Positions 52,581-64,000 of a DNA stretch of 64,000 bases are shown in pieces. Every line of letters starts with the position of its first letter. The stretch's first letter is position 1. The notes under the pieces are model-generated. The model did not search any database. It was not told the DNA's origin and saw only the letters and a program-made list of their open reading frames with translations. Made by a program: the position numbers and the translations under genes. The stretch is from Forficula auricularia (taxonomy: Eukaryota; Arthropoda; Insecta; Dermaptera; Forficulidae). The DNA is taken from NCBI GenBank assembly GCA_024734495.1, contig JALMQS010000128.1, forward strand, positions 19,595,573-19,659,572. The letters are read 5' to 3'.

Positions 52581-55490
52581 CAGGCCAAGGATTAGTAAGT
52601 TTGTAGATCTAAGCAACGAAGAAGACAAATTCTTGGTCAGAAACAATGTCATGTTTATATGTTGCAATTTTAGTTGAAATATAAAGGTTGGAACTCGGAC
52701 TATTTCCCAGAACTTAGCTATCGGATCCATGCGTGCAACAAGACTAGGATTTGGTCGCCTGTAATAAACTAATAGCGCACTTTGATAATGTCACTGACCC
52801 AAGAACTAACCGCCTCACTTGTTGCTTAACTTCCGGAACTTTTTCATTCCAAGGTCGTTATATACTCTAATTATTTGAACTAGTATTTTGCTGGCTTCGT
52901 TGGTCAAATTAATTAATAATTTGGTAGGTGAAAATATAAAATTCAAATTGGTTATTCACTTTTAAAATTTTTGTTTAGAATCTTTTAGGATTAAGCAATT
53001 GATCAAACTTCATTTAGGAAATACAAAATAAAAATGTTTACAAATGTGGTCAGAAGTTGGAATATCCGATTCGCTAGGCAAACAAATATCCATTACAAGT
53101 TTCCTTACGCAGATAGACATTAGAGCTTAATTCATGATTGATTTATTATCTAAGTTAATATGTTTCTTGTTGAAATAATCTTAATCAACATTTTTTAATG
53201 ATTTGAGTCATTCCTTTTGATGTGCATTATTAATAGAACATGAATTAATTATTATTAAACTTGAGTGAAAATACCAAGGAGTGGGCGCCAATTCAATCGC
53301 CATATAGAGATTCCTAGTATGATGGTAGTTCAGAATTCCTTTGGATTTTTGCCCATTTTATCATGTTAGAAAAAAGAATTTGAGACGTCGGAAGTCTTGT
53401 AAGTATTGAATTCTAAACGCAGAACAAATTAAAAACGATGGTCATCAAAGAAGGGAATTTTCAAAATTCAAAAAATCTCATACTCCCTCCATTCATTCAA
53501 TAGTGCATTTATTCGCTAAATGTCAGATTCAATATAAAATAAAGATCTCTTAAAGTTCGCCTTGGAATTCAATCAGATTATTTATGTAATAATATTAATA
53601 CAAGGTTTCGATACATAAATCAAATATCATGTCAGCTGGTTGAGGGATATACAAATCGCGTTTGAATAAAAAAAGTGAAAGTCTTTTTTGGACTCTTAAT
53701 GTTTTTGAGAAAATCCGCCTACTCGGACATACACATAAATGTTTATATTTATAGTGCGACTCATCATTTTTACAGATCGATATCTCTTCCACCTTAGTTT
53801 TTAATTATCGTAATCTCGAAATTTAAGGTACAATAGAAATCTACTTTCACTCAGGCTGTTTTTTTTTTTTAATCATGTTAGTGACTGAAAACAAATAAGA
53901 CATTGCCCTCTGCCCCGAAATACAACATTGATTCCTTTCCTACGATAATATTATTATGATGAAACTAAGCACGTTATGTATAATATGTTATTATTAACCT
54001 ATGATATAATATTTAGTATAGCGAAAATTTTCAGGTTCAATTGTTTTGACTTAGCTTTCTTATGCACTATCTAGATCAAGTGTAGTAGAAAAAAAAACGA
54101 CTGTTTTGCAGAAACACATTCCAAAGATTAGATTACTTCTTGATTTTACGTAACTTAAGGAGTATACTTTTTTTTCATATTGAGTGAACTCAATTAAGAT
54201 CACTATTCATAGCATTTTTAGTTCTTTTTAAAGATTTTCTAAAATATTATTAAACAGGGTAGCATCCTTCTAGGAAAACCTGATTAAAGGAAATTAGGGG
54301 ATTTAAAATTTCTAAAAAAATCAAAAATAAAGAATTGTTTAACAGATTTCAAGAAAATCAAGCAAACATATTATCTTGTGATTTTGGGACTTCAATCCAA
54401 TGCAGGACACTGCCATATCAAATAAATTCCCATTTTCTCTTAAAATAAATAGCTTAAGAAAAATTTAACCGCATTAAAGTCTCTTAAAAAACGAGTGCAT
54501 AAGAAATTTGAATCACATTAAATTAACTAAAATAACTGTGTAATATTATTCATTTAACTGATTACTGATGGTTTAGGCTTTTTAGTTATAGAATTTTCGT
54601 TTGAAAAATGTAGAAAAAAAAATGAATTGTTTAATGACGAGCTAAGGAATATTTAACAAATGAGCTACAATTTGGCACACAAGTTTCTATAAATAAACTA
54701 CTCCTTCAGGGTCAAATTTCATTTCTAGCCTAAACCATTTGCTGACATGAAATTCTCAAATTACCAAAATTTGCGGAAAGAGTACCATTTCTTGAAAAAG
54801 TTTTCAGTTTATTTTTCATTGGAATTATGAAACAAATACCTAATATGACTGATAAATATATCTTGGTTTAATAAAAATTTATCTCAGGCTACTTTCTCTT
54901 TCTCCTTTGACTTTAATTCAACCCCCTATTCATTAGTAATCAATATATCTCTCTTTCTTATCTAATAACAATAAATCTCTTAGCATCCTTTTGAATTCAC
55001 CGTTTTTTTTTTTATATTGGCATCCTGAGGAAAATACATTGACAATTAATAATACATTGCAATAAATTCTGCACGAAGCTGTTGAAAGAAAATTCCTTGA
55101 GAGTCGTAAAAATAAACATTTAAAATGATTTAAATAATTGGCATTTAAAAAAAAATTGTCCATTTTTATATAATTATGATACCTATATAAAACTATTACA
55201 TTTTGCGATAATGTTTATATTTATTAAAAGGATGCAAATTATGATGAATTTTGCAAAAGATGCCGTCAAGATTGTATTAAAAGGAAGTGAGATATTTTAA
55301 ATAAAAACAGAATTAATAATTTTATTTACCTACTTAAACTACTATTTTTGAACAGCTAAATTATCTTATAAGAATCAAAAAAATAGAATAATTATACTTA
55401 AGAGATGAAGGATTAATTTAAACAGATCTTCAGGGTGATAAAACCAATTATTGCAATGTATAATATAAAATTTTAAGCATATTTTTTAAC
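52581..55490. other. No gene seen
   Basis: About 2.9 kb of AT-rich, low-repeat DNA. Frames of 60-76 codons on the minus strand (53,595-53,792; 54,933-55,163) have no protein character. Best read as intron or intergenic. Confidence 0.5.
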
Positions 55491-55600
55491 ATTCAGTCTT
55501 TCAAGCCACGCATTCACTGATGCCTTCAACTTCGAACCAATCCCTGAGGTTTCTTCTTTTTTTCACAAGGATTTTCCCCGGACTATAGAGGTTGTAATTA
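55491..55600 (+). pseudogene. LINE-A 3'-end fragment
   Basis: ACATTCAGTCTTTCAAGCC to CGGACTATAGAGGTTGTAA, homologous to 13,707-13,824 of LINE-A (last codons plus 3' UTR). Very short and decayed. Confidence 0.65.
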
Positions 55601-55727
55601 CTCTCGAAATATTGGCCAATTAAAATATGTAATGTGATAACTTTTTATAGTAATTGAATATGATATTGATGATTTGGCAAATTATTTTTTTTATTATTAT
55701 CATTATCAAAACCATATTATATTAATT
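55601..55727. other. No gene seen
   Basis: AT-rich spacer. Confidence 0.4.
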
Positions 55728-55953
55728 ATCTTCTTCTTCAAGTGGCATACTCGATTCCGAGCGTCGGCGATTACTAGAGTATCCTCTCCATTGTAGTTTT
55801 CCTGGGGAAATTTTTCACAGGGGTGGTTTTCCATTGCCTTCCCCTGAAGGAATCAGATTATAGACGGTTTATTTGCATCTAGTCGGGCTTGAACCCAGGC
55901 TAGCTTGATTAGAAGGCATGCTTTTAACAACTCGGCCAACCTAACTCCTTATT
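55728..55953 (-). mobile_element. SINE-D: tRNA-headed SINE with a GGAAGGCAATGGAAAACC body
   Basis: Minus strand: the head (55,953 to about 55,880) starts GGAGTTAGGTTGGCCGAG, with A box TTGGCCGAGTTG and B box GGGTTCAAGCCC. This is closest in style to tRNA-Leu/Ser, with a CTA-type stem. The body has GGGGAAGGCAATGGAAAACC and AATCGCCGACGCTCGGAATC, and ends in an AAGAAGAAGAT tail. A functional tRNA is excluded by length and by the missing acceptor closure. No certain target duplication. Confidence 0.8.
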
Positions 55954-57984
55954 TATTATCTATAAAATGTATTTAATAATTACTAGACTATAAACAAGTG
56001 ATTGCCATTAACACCATCTAACATCAATTTGCTAAATGGAAATTTAATGTCATAAAAGACCCCATAGTCTTCATCAAACCATTTCCAAGCCTCTCGAATT
56101 TAAAAAGAACCAGGGATTTCAACTTAGCAACTATCATTTATTTCTTTGAGTATTTTTCAAAAAATAAATAAAAGACCCACAAATACAACCATGCTGAAGT
56201 CGTATAAAAATCTTTATTTACGGTACTGCAAACTTAATTACATTAACATTTAGTAGTTAATTTAGTCACATTAGACTGGCTGATGACGTTTTTTTTTCAT
56301 CACTTCTTTCTTGCCTCTTGAGTCAGTAACTTTATTTTCAAAATCTTTCTCTACACCTGATCCTCTGTATATTAACAATTTCCGCAATTTTTCTACCATT
56401 GAAGTAAAATATTGACAATAGATTAACAAATGAAGAAAAAACATTTCCTGTTATTCTTTTGTGAGAGAAATTTGTTGAAAGTGAAAAGGTTTAAGAGAAA
56501 AAATAAGATGAATTCCCACGAGAGAATTAAAAAATAATTATAACAGAATCTTCTTTCGTATCTTTTAGTTAATTACTTATGAAATCATCATTATTGTAAC
56601 GTTAAGCGACTTTCGATCTATCAACTATTATTAAAAAAAAAATCTTTAATGATTAGTTTAACACTTAATATTTTGTTGTGTAGTTTTGTACAGTCATCTC
56701 ATAATATAAGTTATTATAAACCACTTAAAAAACTTTTTGCATGGTAAAAATAACACTTTATAACTATTTTACGTTACAATAATTGTATAGGCTCTTTTGA
56801 TTTAAATCACCTGGAACCCAACCCAAGTCTATTTCAACTTCAAATTGGGAGTAATCAATTTCAAACTGGATTTCGTTATTTGTAAGCCTGAAGAATTTCG
56901 ACTGAAAACTACCCACGTTAAGATATTTTAAGATCTCATCAAAATTTACAAAATCTCGACCTCTAGTTCTTGAGTAATTATTTATCAAGTATTTTTGGAG
57001 TCATTTTTTGTAAGCCTGTATCCTGTTCTATAGACCCAAAATTTTCAAAAAATCACTCACAGAATACACTTTAGCTAGTTAACATAACGTTGCTAATATC
57101 TCATCAAAAATATCTAATTTCGCTCTTATTTTACACACGAGGTTCTACTCGTCTACATTTGACTATTCCTGCCAATCTTTCACTGCTCTAAAAGTCCCCT
57201 ATATATTATTTTGTTGCGTGTCAGTTCTATAATAAGGAGTTGATACAATATTAGCTTTTTCCTCTTTTCCAATTAATAATCACCATAAAAGAAGCTTCAA
57301 GAATTCTTAAGAATTTTTTTTTTATCAAATATGTTTTAGAAAACTCAAATTTTGATAAACCTACTTATTAGTTATTTATTACACAAATTGAAATAAGTAG
57401 ATTTTGAACCATAATTCACTAAACAATTCACTTCTCCTTTCATGTTAGAACATTTTTTTTAATCATAATTCAACGAAAAGATGGGTAAACACTAATAAAT
57501 ATAACAAAAAGTAGGATTCTAAAAATAAAAGAAATTTATACTACTTTGCCATATAGAAAGCATCCGAATCCATCCAAGTTAAGTAACGTAACCATGTTAT
57601 TTTTAAAATGGGTGACAATTTAAAAAACGTACATTACCACTTTTCCAATCACAGTTATTGAGATTATTGATTGGTAGAGGGGGATAAATTGGAGAAATGC
57701 AATACCGAGGGGCGAAATGATTAGTATTTTAACATTTTTAACCTGCTTAGTTTCACTTCATATAAAATCTTCCGTTTCAACAGAATTAAAATATTTTTCA
57801 CACGCATCATATAACTGTGATTTCAATCATAAATTACTTCAATGAAAATAACAACTTTTAACTTGAAGTAGCTTAGTATATAGATTTTACTATATATATT
57901 ATTAAGAGTTTCGGGCCTCAAAATAATTGGCTTAAACAGGTAAATTCACTGGACTTAAAAAATCATATTACTTAATACAATTTA
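55954..57984. other. No recognised gene; one doubtful minus-strand frame
   Basis: AT-rich. A minus-strand frame at 56,764-56,988 extends about five codons further upstream but has no ATG. It reads RDFVNFDEILKYLNVGSF and IDYSQFEVEIDLGWVPGD. It looks more protein-like than average but has no acceptor, domain or support; see rejected list. Confidence 0.45.
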
Positions 57985-58245
57985 ATAATAACTATATTTT
58001 TTTTTTTTATAAATTTTATTAAACCAATTATTTTACATTAATTAATGTATACATTGTATTTTTTGCTTCGATTTCGGAGATAACTTCTCCACCATCGAGT
58101 GTCCTTATTCATCTTTAGTCCTTGTTTTTAATAAGAGGAAAAATCTAATTAGATAAAAAAACCTCTTTTCCGATAATTATTTTAATTCCATTATTCCCCA
58201 ATCAAGTCGATTGGTTCCATCCTCCTCAATCCCCCCGATCGACCT
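57985..58245 (-). repeat. SatB unit, inverted, single copy
   Basis: Complement of SatB (AACCAATTATTTTACATTAA, CCACCATCGAGTGTCC, CTCTTTTCCGATAATTATTT), followed by CAATCAAGTCGATTGG, the sequence found just upstream of the 214-bp units. The match to the 4.4-kb copy is close. Confidence 0.85.
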
Positions 58246-59143
58246 CCCAATTCAATAATAACTATAAAACTTATCAAATGTTTTATAAATAGGCATATTT
58301 TAAACTCATTGCATTAAATAAAAATTATTTTATTTTATTGAAATGAATTTCCTCTGAAATTAAAAAATATTTTACTAATTAACAGGAAAATAAGCATTAA
58401 ATTTAATATTTATTTTATTTTTGAGACTCGAACCAAATGACTATAAAATTCTAATTTCATACAATTATAGGAATAACGTAGTAATAAAAGAAAAAAAATA
58501 AAGATGGGAATGAAATTTGAGAAAATATAATCTGTCATTGATTAATGTCTACAAAAAATACTTGACTCCTACGATTCTTAAAATATAAAAATACCATGGA
58601 AAATCTTACTCTCGAAATGCTCTTCAGGTATTCTTCATGTTATAGAAAAAAAATGAACGGTATATTTTTCTTGAGCTATTTTTTCCACATTCGTGATATG
58701 AAGCTTGTCGGCCTTGGAATGCATCCACCTTTTGCATTTCAATCGAGAATTGATGCATTTCTACTATCTATATTGTAGATATTAATAATAAATCCTAATC
58801 TTCTCTTTGACGGCTCATTAATCCATAATAAAATACTTATTATGGATGCTCTAATATTGTTTCACGTGTATGCATCATGTCTCCAGCTCGTTTTCCCTTC
58901 ACTTATGTACATAGATAATTTTAAAAAAAGATAACCATGAGTAGTTACCAAACATGTCCCAAAGAGGAAGCGAAAAAATCAACAAACATCTCATCCATAT
59001 CTTGCGTAGAACATATGCCTTTAAACCTGGTCTCTGCATTTTTTTTAAAGTTCCCAAATATAAAATTCATCGTGATTAAGAGCTTTTGGTAGAGTTGCTT
59101 GTTTCAGTGAGATTTGTAGGGATAATAGATAACATTGATGTTT
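58246..59143. other. No gene seen
   Basis: AT-rich intron-like DNA. The 60-codon frame at 58,596-58,778 is not supported. Confidence 0.5.
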
Positions 59144-59151
59144 TTCGCTAG

Positions 59152-59315
59152 CTGAACCGGATCTAGGTCTTTTGTCTGGGGGGGGGGGGCAAGTTCGAAT
59201 TTCCAACCTCCAATATTAAATATATACTCAAAATTTCCAGGTTCTCAAAATGTGCCGTTTCTTAAAATTTTCCCCCGACGGCACGTGCATCCTTTCCCCC
59301 TCTAGATCTATCCTG
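59152..59315. mobile_element. Small hAT miniature element with perfect 8-bp duplication
   Basis: Flanked by TTCGCTAG at 59,144-59,151 and 59,316-59,323. Left tip CTGAACCGGATCTAGG and right tip (complement) CAGGATAGATCTAGAGG are imperfect inverted repeats related to the CAAGGGCGGATCCAGG tip of the 33.7-kb element. A G-run follows the left tip, as there. Only 164 bp; no coding. Confidence 0.85.
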
Positions 59316-59323
59316 TTCGCTAG

Positions 59324-60544
59324 TATCTTTAGTAGTTTTTGCTTTAACTCTACTCTAATAAATAGCCTTTTAACATATGGGAATAATTCGAATCATTAAT
59401 AGTTTTCATTTTTATTATTACCCACGTTTTGTTTTACTTGATACATTTTATATTTAGTTTTTTATAACTCCTTATTCAAAGCCACTAGAACTTGGCTAGC
59501 ATGTGGATTCTACCAAGTTTGATGTTATGATCCTAAGTATTGATGGATTGTTGTATGTTCAAGTATTATTTTTGATCACATAAAATAAATTCAAATCAAT
59601 AAAGAGTTGTAAAACCTGGATACCTTAATCTTGTTCTTGATACATCCTAGAGATAGACATAAAATTTGAAATTTAGGAGAAATCACTGAGCTTATCCTCA
59701 GCTTAATCCTTTTATGCATAATTTATTTGTTTGAGACTACCTATTCGAAAATTTGACCTTCATCATCAATCCTTCAATTAGAAATATTCTATCTTATGTT
59801 TCTCATAGGTTCATATACCTCTAGGTAAATTCGTTTTGGTCACTTTCAAAAATTTGTCAGCAATGGACACCCTCATTGATTTCTTCTTAAGAATCAACAA
59901 TTCTTATACTCCTAGGATTATAAAATCATTTCAATTAAATTTGAAACCATTCACTTTAGTCAGGATATATTGCAGTTGAAAAAACTACTACTCTCGGCAA
60001 AACCCAAACTTTTCAATTAAAAATAATAGTCAAAAAGCCACCCTACCCAAATAACAAATAAAAAAATGAACAGTAATTTTTAATAGTTTTTCTAATTTGA
60101 TATTGTCAATTTACACATTATATAATTAAACATAACATGTTGTACATTAATCTAGATCTTTAGAAGTTTTATTTTCCTTTTTTGCTACTTGCTTTAAGTT
60201 AAAAAAAAAATGAGTTTTTCATACTTATTAAATCACATGTTTGTCACCTTCGAAAATCGATATCTGTTATCTGCTAAGAAACAAAAAAATCAAAACAAAC
60301 CTGGAAAGAATAAAGGGGCCTACTTCTACCTACCCCTAGCCGAGCAAAAATACATTTTACCATTAAAAACTCTCGTTGAGGTAAAGATTTGAAATCTCCT
60401 TTGGGCTTCATTTATTCTATTCAACTGGCACATAAAGAAGTCTAGTGTACTGGGACAGAAAGTTCAGATCATTTTAGAATTGCTTGAATTCCAAAGGCAT
60501 AAATGGTAACGTATTTTATTTTACACTTATTTTTTATTCAATCG
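59324..60544. other. No gene seen
   Basis: AT-rich, few repeats. The 60-codon frame at 60,210-60,392 is Lys/Leu-rich without support. Confidence 0.5.
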
Positions 60545-61265
60545 AAAAATTTATTTTTTATTTTTAATGAAATTGATGAGAGAAGGAGTTACACCAAAGA
60601 GATGCATCCTAAAGGCCTTGGTTGGCCCCTCCATTGGGAAAAGAAGAAGACGAGAGGATTTTATGGACTGGGTATGAGTCGAAGTTATCTGTGGGTGCGG
60701 GTCTTAAACAGCTGAAGGGTAAAGTTGCGGGGAAGACGCTAGCTGGAAGCGAGTTCCAGTTTCTGGAGGACATAGGGACAAAAGAGTTGACAAAAGCACT
60801 GGTTCGATTTTTATCCAATTTGACAGCGAGGGGTGCGGAGCGTTCGAAAACTGTGTGTTTCTCGCAAAGAGGGTTTTAGGGGGGGGGGTAGATAATTGAT
60901 ATCAGATCGACTGAACAAAATATAATAATAAAACTTGAGCAAGATGCGAGGTAGGTTTCACAAAAAAGGAAATAAAACAAAACTCAATTTTGTTTTATTT
61001 CGAGCAGGGATGAATTTGAGCCTTATACAGTGTAAGAAGTTGGCTGGGTCTAAAATAGCATCTAGATCTCAAGGTTTACTAAATAGGAGACCAAGCTTGC
61101 ACGCAGCAGCTTTAGCAGCGGTTGCGATATGGTCATTCCAAAAAAGGTCAGCCCCCAGAGTGACGCTCAACATTGAAATCTTATCACTGAATTCCAGTGA
61201 GTTAGAATCGAATGATATGTCTGGGAGGTTTTTATCGAGATTAGGCAACACTTGCGTTTTCACTC
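60545..61265 (-). mobile_element. LINE-B copy 2, 5'-truncated and internally deleted
   Basis: Minus strand: starts near 61,265 with the LINE-B block NLPDISFDSNSLEFSDKISM (61,069-61,240). It loses a large middle part around 60,890-61,060, resumes with FVNSFVPMSSRNWNSLPASV near 60,700-60,815, and ends in the shared tail (ATGGAGGGGCCAACC, CATCTCTTTGGTGTAACTCC, ATCAATTTCATTAAAAA). That tail is nearly identical to SINE-A's at 1,690-1,735. No YADD box remains. Plus-strand frames over it are shadows. Confidence 0.8.
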
Positions 61266-61299
61266 AATCCAATCATTCTTTCTCTGAAAATTTTTTAAA

Positions 61300-61405
61300 A
61301 TCCGAGTGAGAGTGATTCTCGCACCACATTCCCTCTCCCTCGTTTGATATAAGGCAAGAGCTTAGACCTTAGACCAATTGAGTCAGTTGTTGTCTGGCCC
61401 TCCAA
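61300..61405 (-). mobile_element. tRNA-like SINE head joined to LINE-B copy 2
   Basis: On the minus strand, GACTCAATTGGTCTAAGG is an A box in the style of a tRNA (AGCTCAATTGGT-AGAGC). A degenerate B box (GTGCGAGAATCAC) follows 50 bp later. The LINE-B sequence begins about 40 bp downstream on the same strand, so this may be a SINE with an unusually long LINE-derived part. Alternatively the two elements are simply adjacent. Confidence 0.45.
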
Positions 61406-62820
61406 GGGAAAACATCTAGATATAGATTTAGAATAGAATGACTTTTTGACGAATTTCGTCCTAGATTAACTAGAAATCAACCCGTAAGAATCCCTCAGGG
61501 TTTTCTTGAACTAAAAATTGTTCCTGCCCTTTTGGCACACTTGATCAGAATTCTCTCAAATTTTAGAATTTACTTTTTTTACGACATTTTTAGTCAAGAA
61601 AAATAATTTTTCTTTAAAAATCCTTCTGGGAAACATCACCTAGAATTTTTATATTTTGAATTAATTTTTTTGAAATTTCCTAAAATTTGCCTCTATAACG
61701 TTTAGAGTCAAACTAAATCACTTTATCAATAAAAATAAACGCTTACTTTTATGCCCAACTTTATTTGAATTTCTTCAGATTATACATATAATTTAATTTT
61801 TATAATATTTCTCTAAGTCAATTTTTTTTTTTAAATAAATTTTTAATTAAAAACTTACACTATCACTTAAAACTCCACTATCATACGAAGCTTAAACTTA
61901 TATCTTACAAACATAATCCAAAAACTAGTTTATTATTGTATTTTTTAATCTTTTAAGGCACTATAAATATAATCTAAGCTTTTGCCAGTTTATTTTTTAT
62001 ATAATAATAATAATAATAATCAAATAATATAATTATAATAACATTAATATTAAAATTGTTTAATACTAATATTATTTTTTGTTTTACTATACTCAGATCT
62101 TATAGGGAATGAATTGGAGTCGATCTAATTCATCAGGTCGGTTCTTAAAGGAACTGATAGAGAAAAGCTTAAATGTTTCCCACTTATTATTATTTTATGC
62201 TTAATTTGGGATCGGAGTCAGGGTGGGTGGGGAAATTAAATATTGCTCACATATGAATAATAATATTTTCTTTTATTATACATAGAAATGAATCGACGAA
62301 ATTTTTTTTAGAAGGAATAGGCGATATTATGGGTTCCTTGTATATCAAGGCCGGTTGATTGAAAGGCTAATCCTAAAAACAAATTTGTTTCAATACGCGC
62401 ATTGTGAATTGCTAGGGGACAAGTTTGAATAAAATTAAAATTTTTTAATTTAAATTTTCATACATGCACATAAACACTCTATTAAATTTTTAAATAATAA
62501 ATTCTAAATAATTCTTAATTTCTCAATTCTCTCTTCCCTTAAATCCAAGTTTTAAAATAAAATCTTTTTGTTTAGAAACATGATTAAGAAATACGTTGTT
62601 TATTCCCATGTCTATTTTATTGTGATAAATAGAAAAACTCTGTTTTAATCTCAATTCAATCATCCTTTCTCTTTTCCATTTACACATGCATTATTGGAAA
62701 TTACTTTACAATTAATGTGATTTGAAAATATTTCTTTTTTGCGTTGTAATGAATTGCAATTTTTAAATTAAACGATTTACTTTATTTCTTCTCCACTTTG
62801 GAATCAAAATTCCAAACGGG
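61406..62820. other. No gene seen
   Basis: AT-rich. (TAA)n at 62,003-62,020. No repeats shared with other parts of the window were recognised. Confidence 0.5.
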
Positions 62821-62829
62821 TTTTTTTCT

Positions 62830-63050
62830 GCACGCCAATATAGGAGAGTGCATATTTTAGGTATGGCTACTTAATTGCCCTGGTCGTTATGTAATCGACA
62901 GAACAGTATGGCAGCCATTTTGCCGGCACGCGTCAAAGCACAGTTAGCCCGGACGGGGATTGTTACCTAATTAACTCCTAAAGGGAAGTTAGCAACGCAA
63001 CTGTAAGAGGGGATACATCTCCGCTATAAACATTTTTGAGAACAGAATGC
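62830..63050. promoter_or_regulatory. GC-richer non-repeat patch, possible 5' exon/promoter
   Basis: Higher-GC block with GCCATTTTGCCGG (a YY1-type CCATTTT motif) and CGGCACGCGTC. A possible donor ACT^GTAAGA is at about 63,001-63,006. On the minus strand the complement reads GGCAAAATGGCTGCC, with ATG in good context and a 15-codon frame. No matching repeat in the window. A noncoding first exon is possible; evidence is weak. Confidence 0.25.
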
Positions 63051-64000
63051 ATCCTTGAAATTTCTTTCAATAATAATAGAAGTGATTTAAACGATTTAGT
63101 TGGATCTGATTAGAATTGCAAATTCTTTCAATTACACAATTAATAATCAATAAAAGTAGTCATACAAAGGATGCAATTAGTTTCAAATAGAATGATGGGA
63201 GGATAAGATAAAAAAATCTTCCCAGGGTAATTTTATAGAAAATAAAAGATTCCTCGTGTACTATATATACCTACCTAAATTAGAGGATAAGATTATATTT
63301 TGGACTTAGGTCACTAAAAATTTGATTCTCATATTATTTTTAAGGTTCTGTTTGAAAAGTAAAAACTGGACTCTATTAGGGCCTGTCATCTGATTGGCCA
63401 TCCCAGTCCCTCCATTTACCATCTACCCATTGTCACTTGTAAAAAGCATTTATGATTTTTATATCTCTCAGTGCTTAGAAATAGTAAGACTTAAAATTAT
63501 GAAAAAACTACAAATTCCCTCATTATCTCTCCTTATCAACAACACTTAAGTCTGAATTTGAATCTTTGATTATTTTAGAACTCTCGGCATGCGGTTGGAC
63601 TCGTACTTTTTATGTAACTGTGAAATCTAGCTCTAGCCCAAATAACACCACTTTTGGAGCAATCAGAGGAGTAATTCTGGAATTTTAGGCTCCTAAAATA
63701 TTTAAATTCCAAGGTCATATGAAAATGATTTTAAGCTTGCTACGAGTGTATCTTTATAAATGTTAATTATTTTTAAAAGCATTTTTCTCATCATAGATAA
63801 AAATATATATATTTTTTTTTAAATAGCTATATCTATCCTACAAAACAAAACATAGACACGGACTGTTATGCTTAAGAGGGGATGTTCACAACCATTGGCT
63901 TATTATTAAACTGCCTAGTCCAACCACCCTTTAGCTACGCCATTCTCTGCAATAATTTATTTGCATCCATTGATATTGTTGCACTGTAGTACTGATTAAT
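63051..64000. other. No gene seen
   Basis: AT-rich to the end of the window. No repeat family recognised. Confidence 0.5.

Noticed and set aside
55880..55953. tRNA-Leu/Ser gene, minus strand
   Set aside because: Promoter boxes are good but the 3' acceptor strand is missing and a SINE body follows.
56764..56988. Minus-strand 75-codon frame with protein-like character (RDFVNFDEILKYLN ... DLGWVPGD)
   Set aside because: No ATG in frame (a stop lies about five codons upstream of the apparent start, which is TTG), no splice acceptor, no domain and no homologous segment elsewhere in the window. Left as an unassigned frame.

Overview
The window is AT-rich eukaryotic DNA from an arthropod, most likely an insect. 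The evidence is a mariner-type D,D34D transposase relic, Tc1-like and DUF4817-type transposase fragments, Helitron ends, tRNA-headed SINEs, several non-LTR retrotransposon lineages and repeats built on an ACCGACTTC motif. There are no bacterial-style genes and no intact long ORF. The only convincing host coding sequence is one 140-bp exon (34,127-34,266, + strand) with good splice signals. The rest reads as large introns or intergenic DNA filled with decayed mobile elements. Two 100-N assembly gaps lie at 27,575-27,674 and 47,864-47,963.

Layout. 0.4-3.9 kb: an R1 (HINE-like) repeat, a tRNA-SINE, a dead mariner and a palindromic DNA element. 4.3-6.1 kb: a 214-bp tandem repeat interrupted by a SINE with target duplications. 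7-8.4 kb: a rearranged SINE carrying the start of an RTE endonuclease. 8.4-17 kb: ACCGACTTC elements, R1, Tc1-like miniature elements, LINE-A, a clean 65-bp satellite and a Helitron. 17.25-27.57 kb: one very large inverted repeat ending at an assembly gap. 27.7-33 kb: R1 with an inserted palindromic element that carries hammerhead-ribozyme-like motifs, then a 119-bp satellite. 33.6-38.4 kb: a hAT miniature element, the host exon, a DUF4817-type element and one LINE nested in another. 39.5-47.5 kb: palindromic elements (one with hammerhead-like motifs), R1, a GC-rich island, and a cluster of four ACCGACTTC palindromes ending at a Helitron 3' end. 47.5-64 kb: more sparsely annotated intron-like DNA with R1, a SINE, a hAT miniature element and LINE remnants.

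How the parts relate. SINE-A at 1.4 kb ends in the same tail as the LINE-B family at 37.9 and 60.55 kb, the classic mark of a SINE moved by a partner LINE. The Tc1-like and DUF4817-type elements are internally deleted and keep only the N-terminal helix-turn-helix part of a transposase, so they would need proteins made elsewhere. The most unusual finding is in palindromic elements near 28.0 and 42.1 kb. Each arm has a CTGANGA box, a paired stem, a GAAA box, and flanking sequences that pair to form a third helix. The layout is that of a type I hammerhead ribozyme with a tiny helix III, plus one extra nucleotide. The large inverted repeat may be a real duplication, but the noisy right arm and the adjoining gap make a long-read assembly artefact at least as likely.
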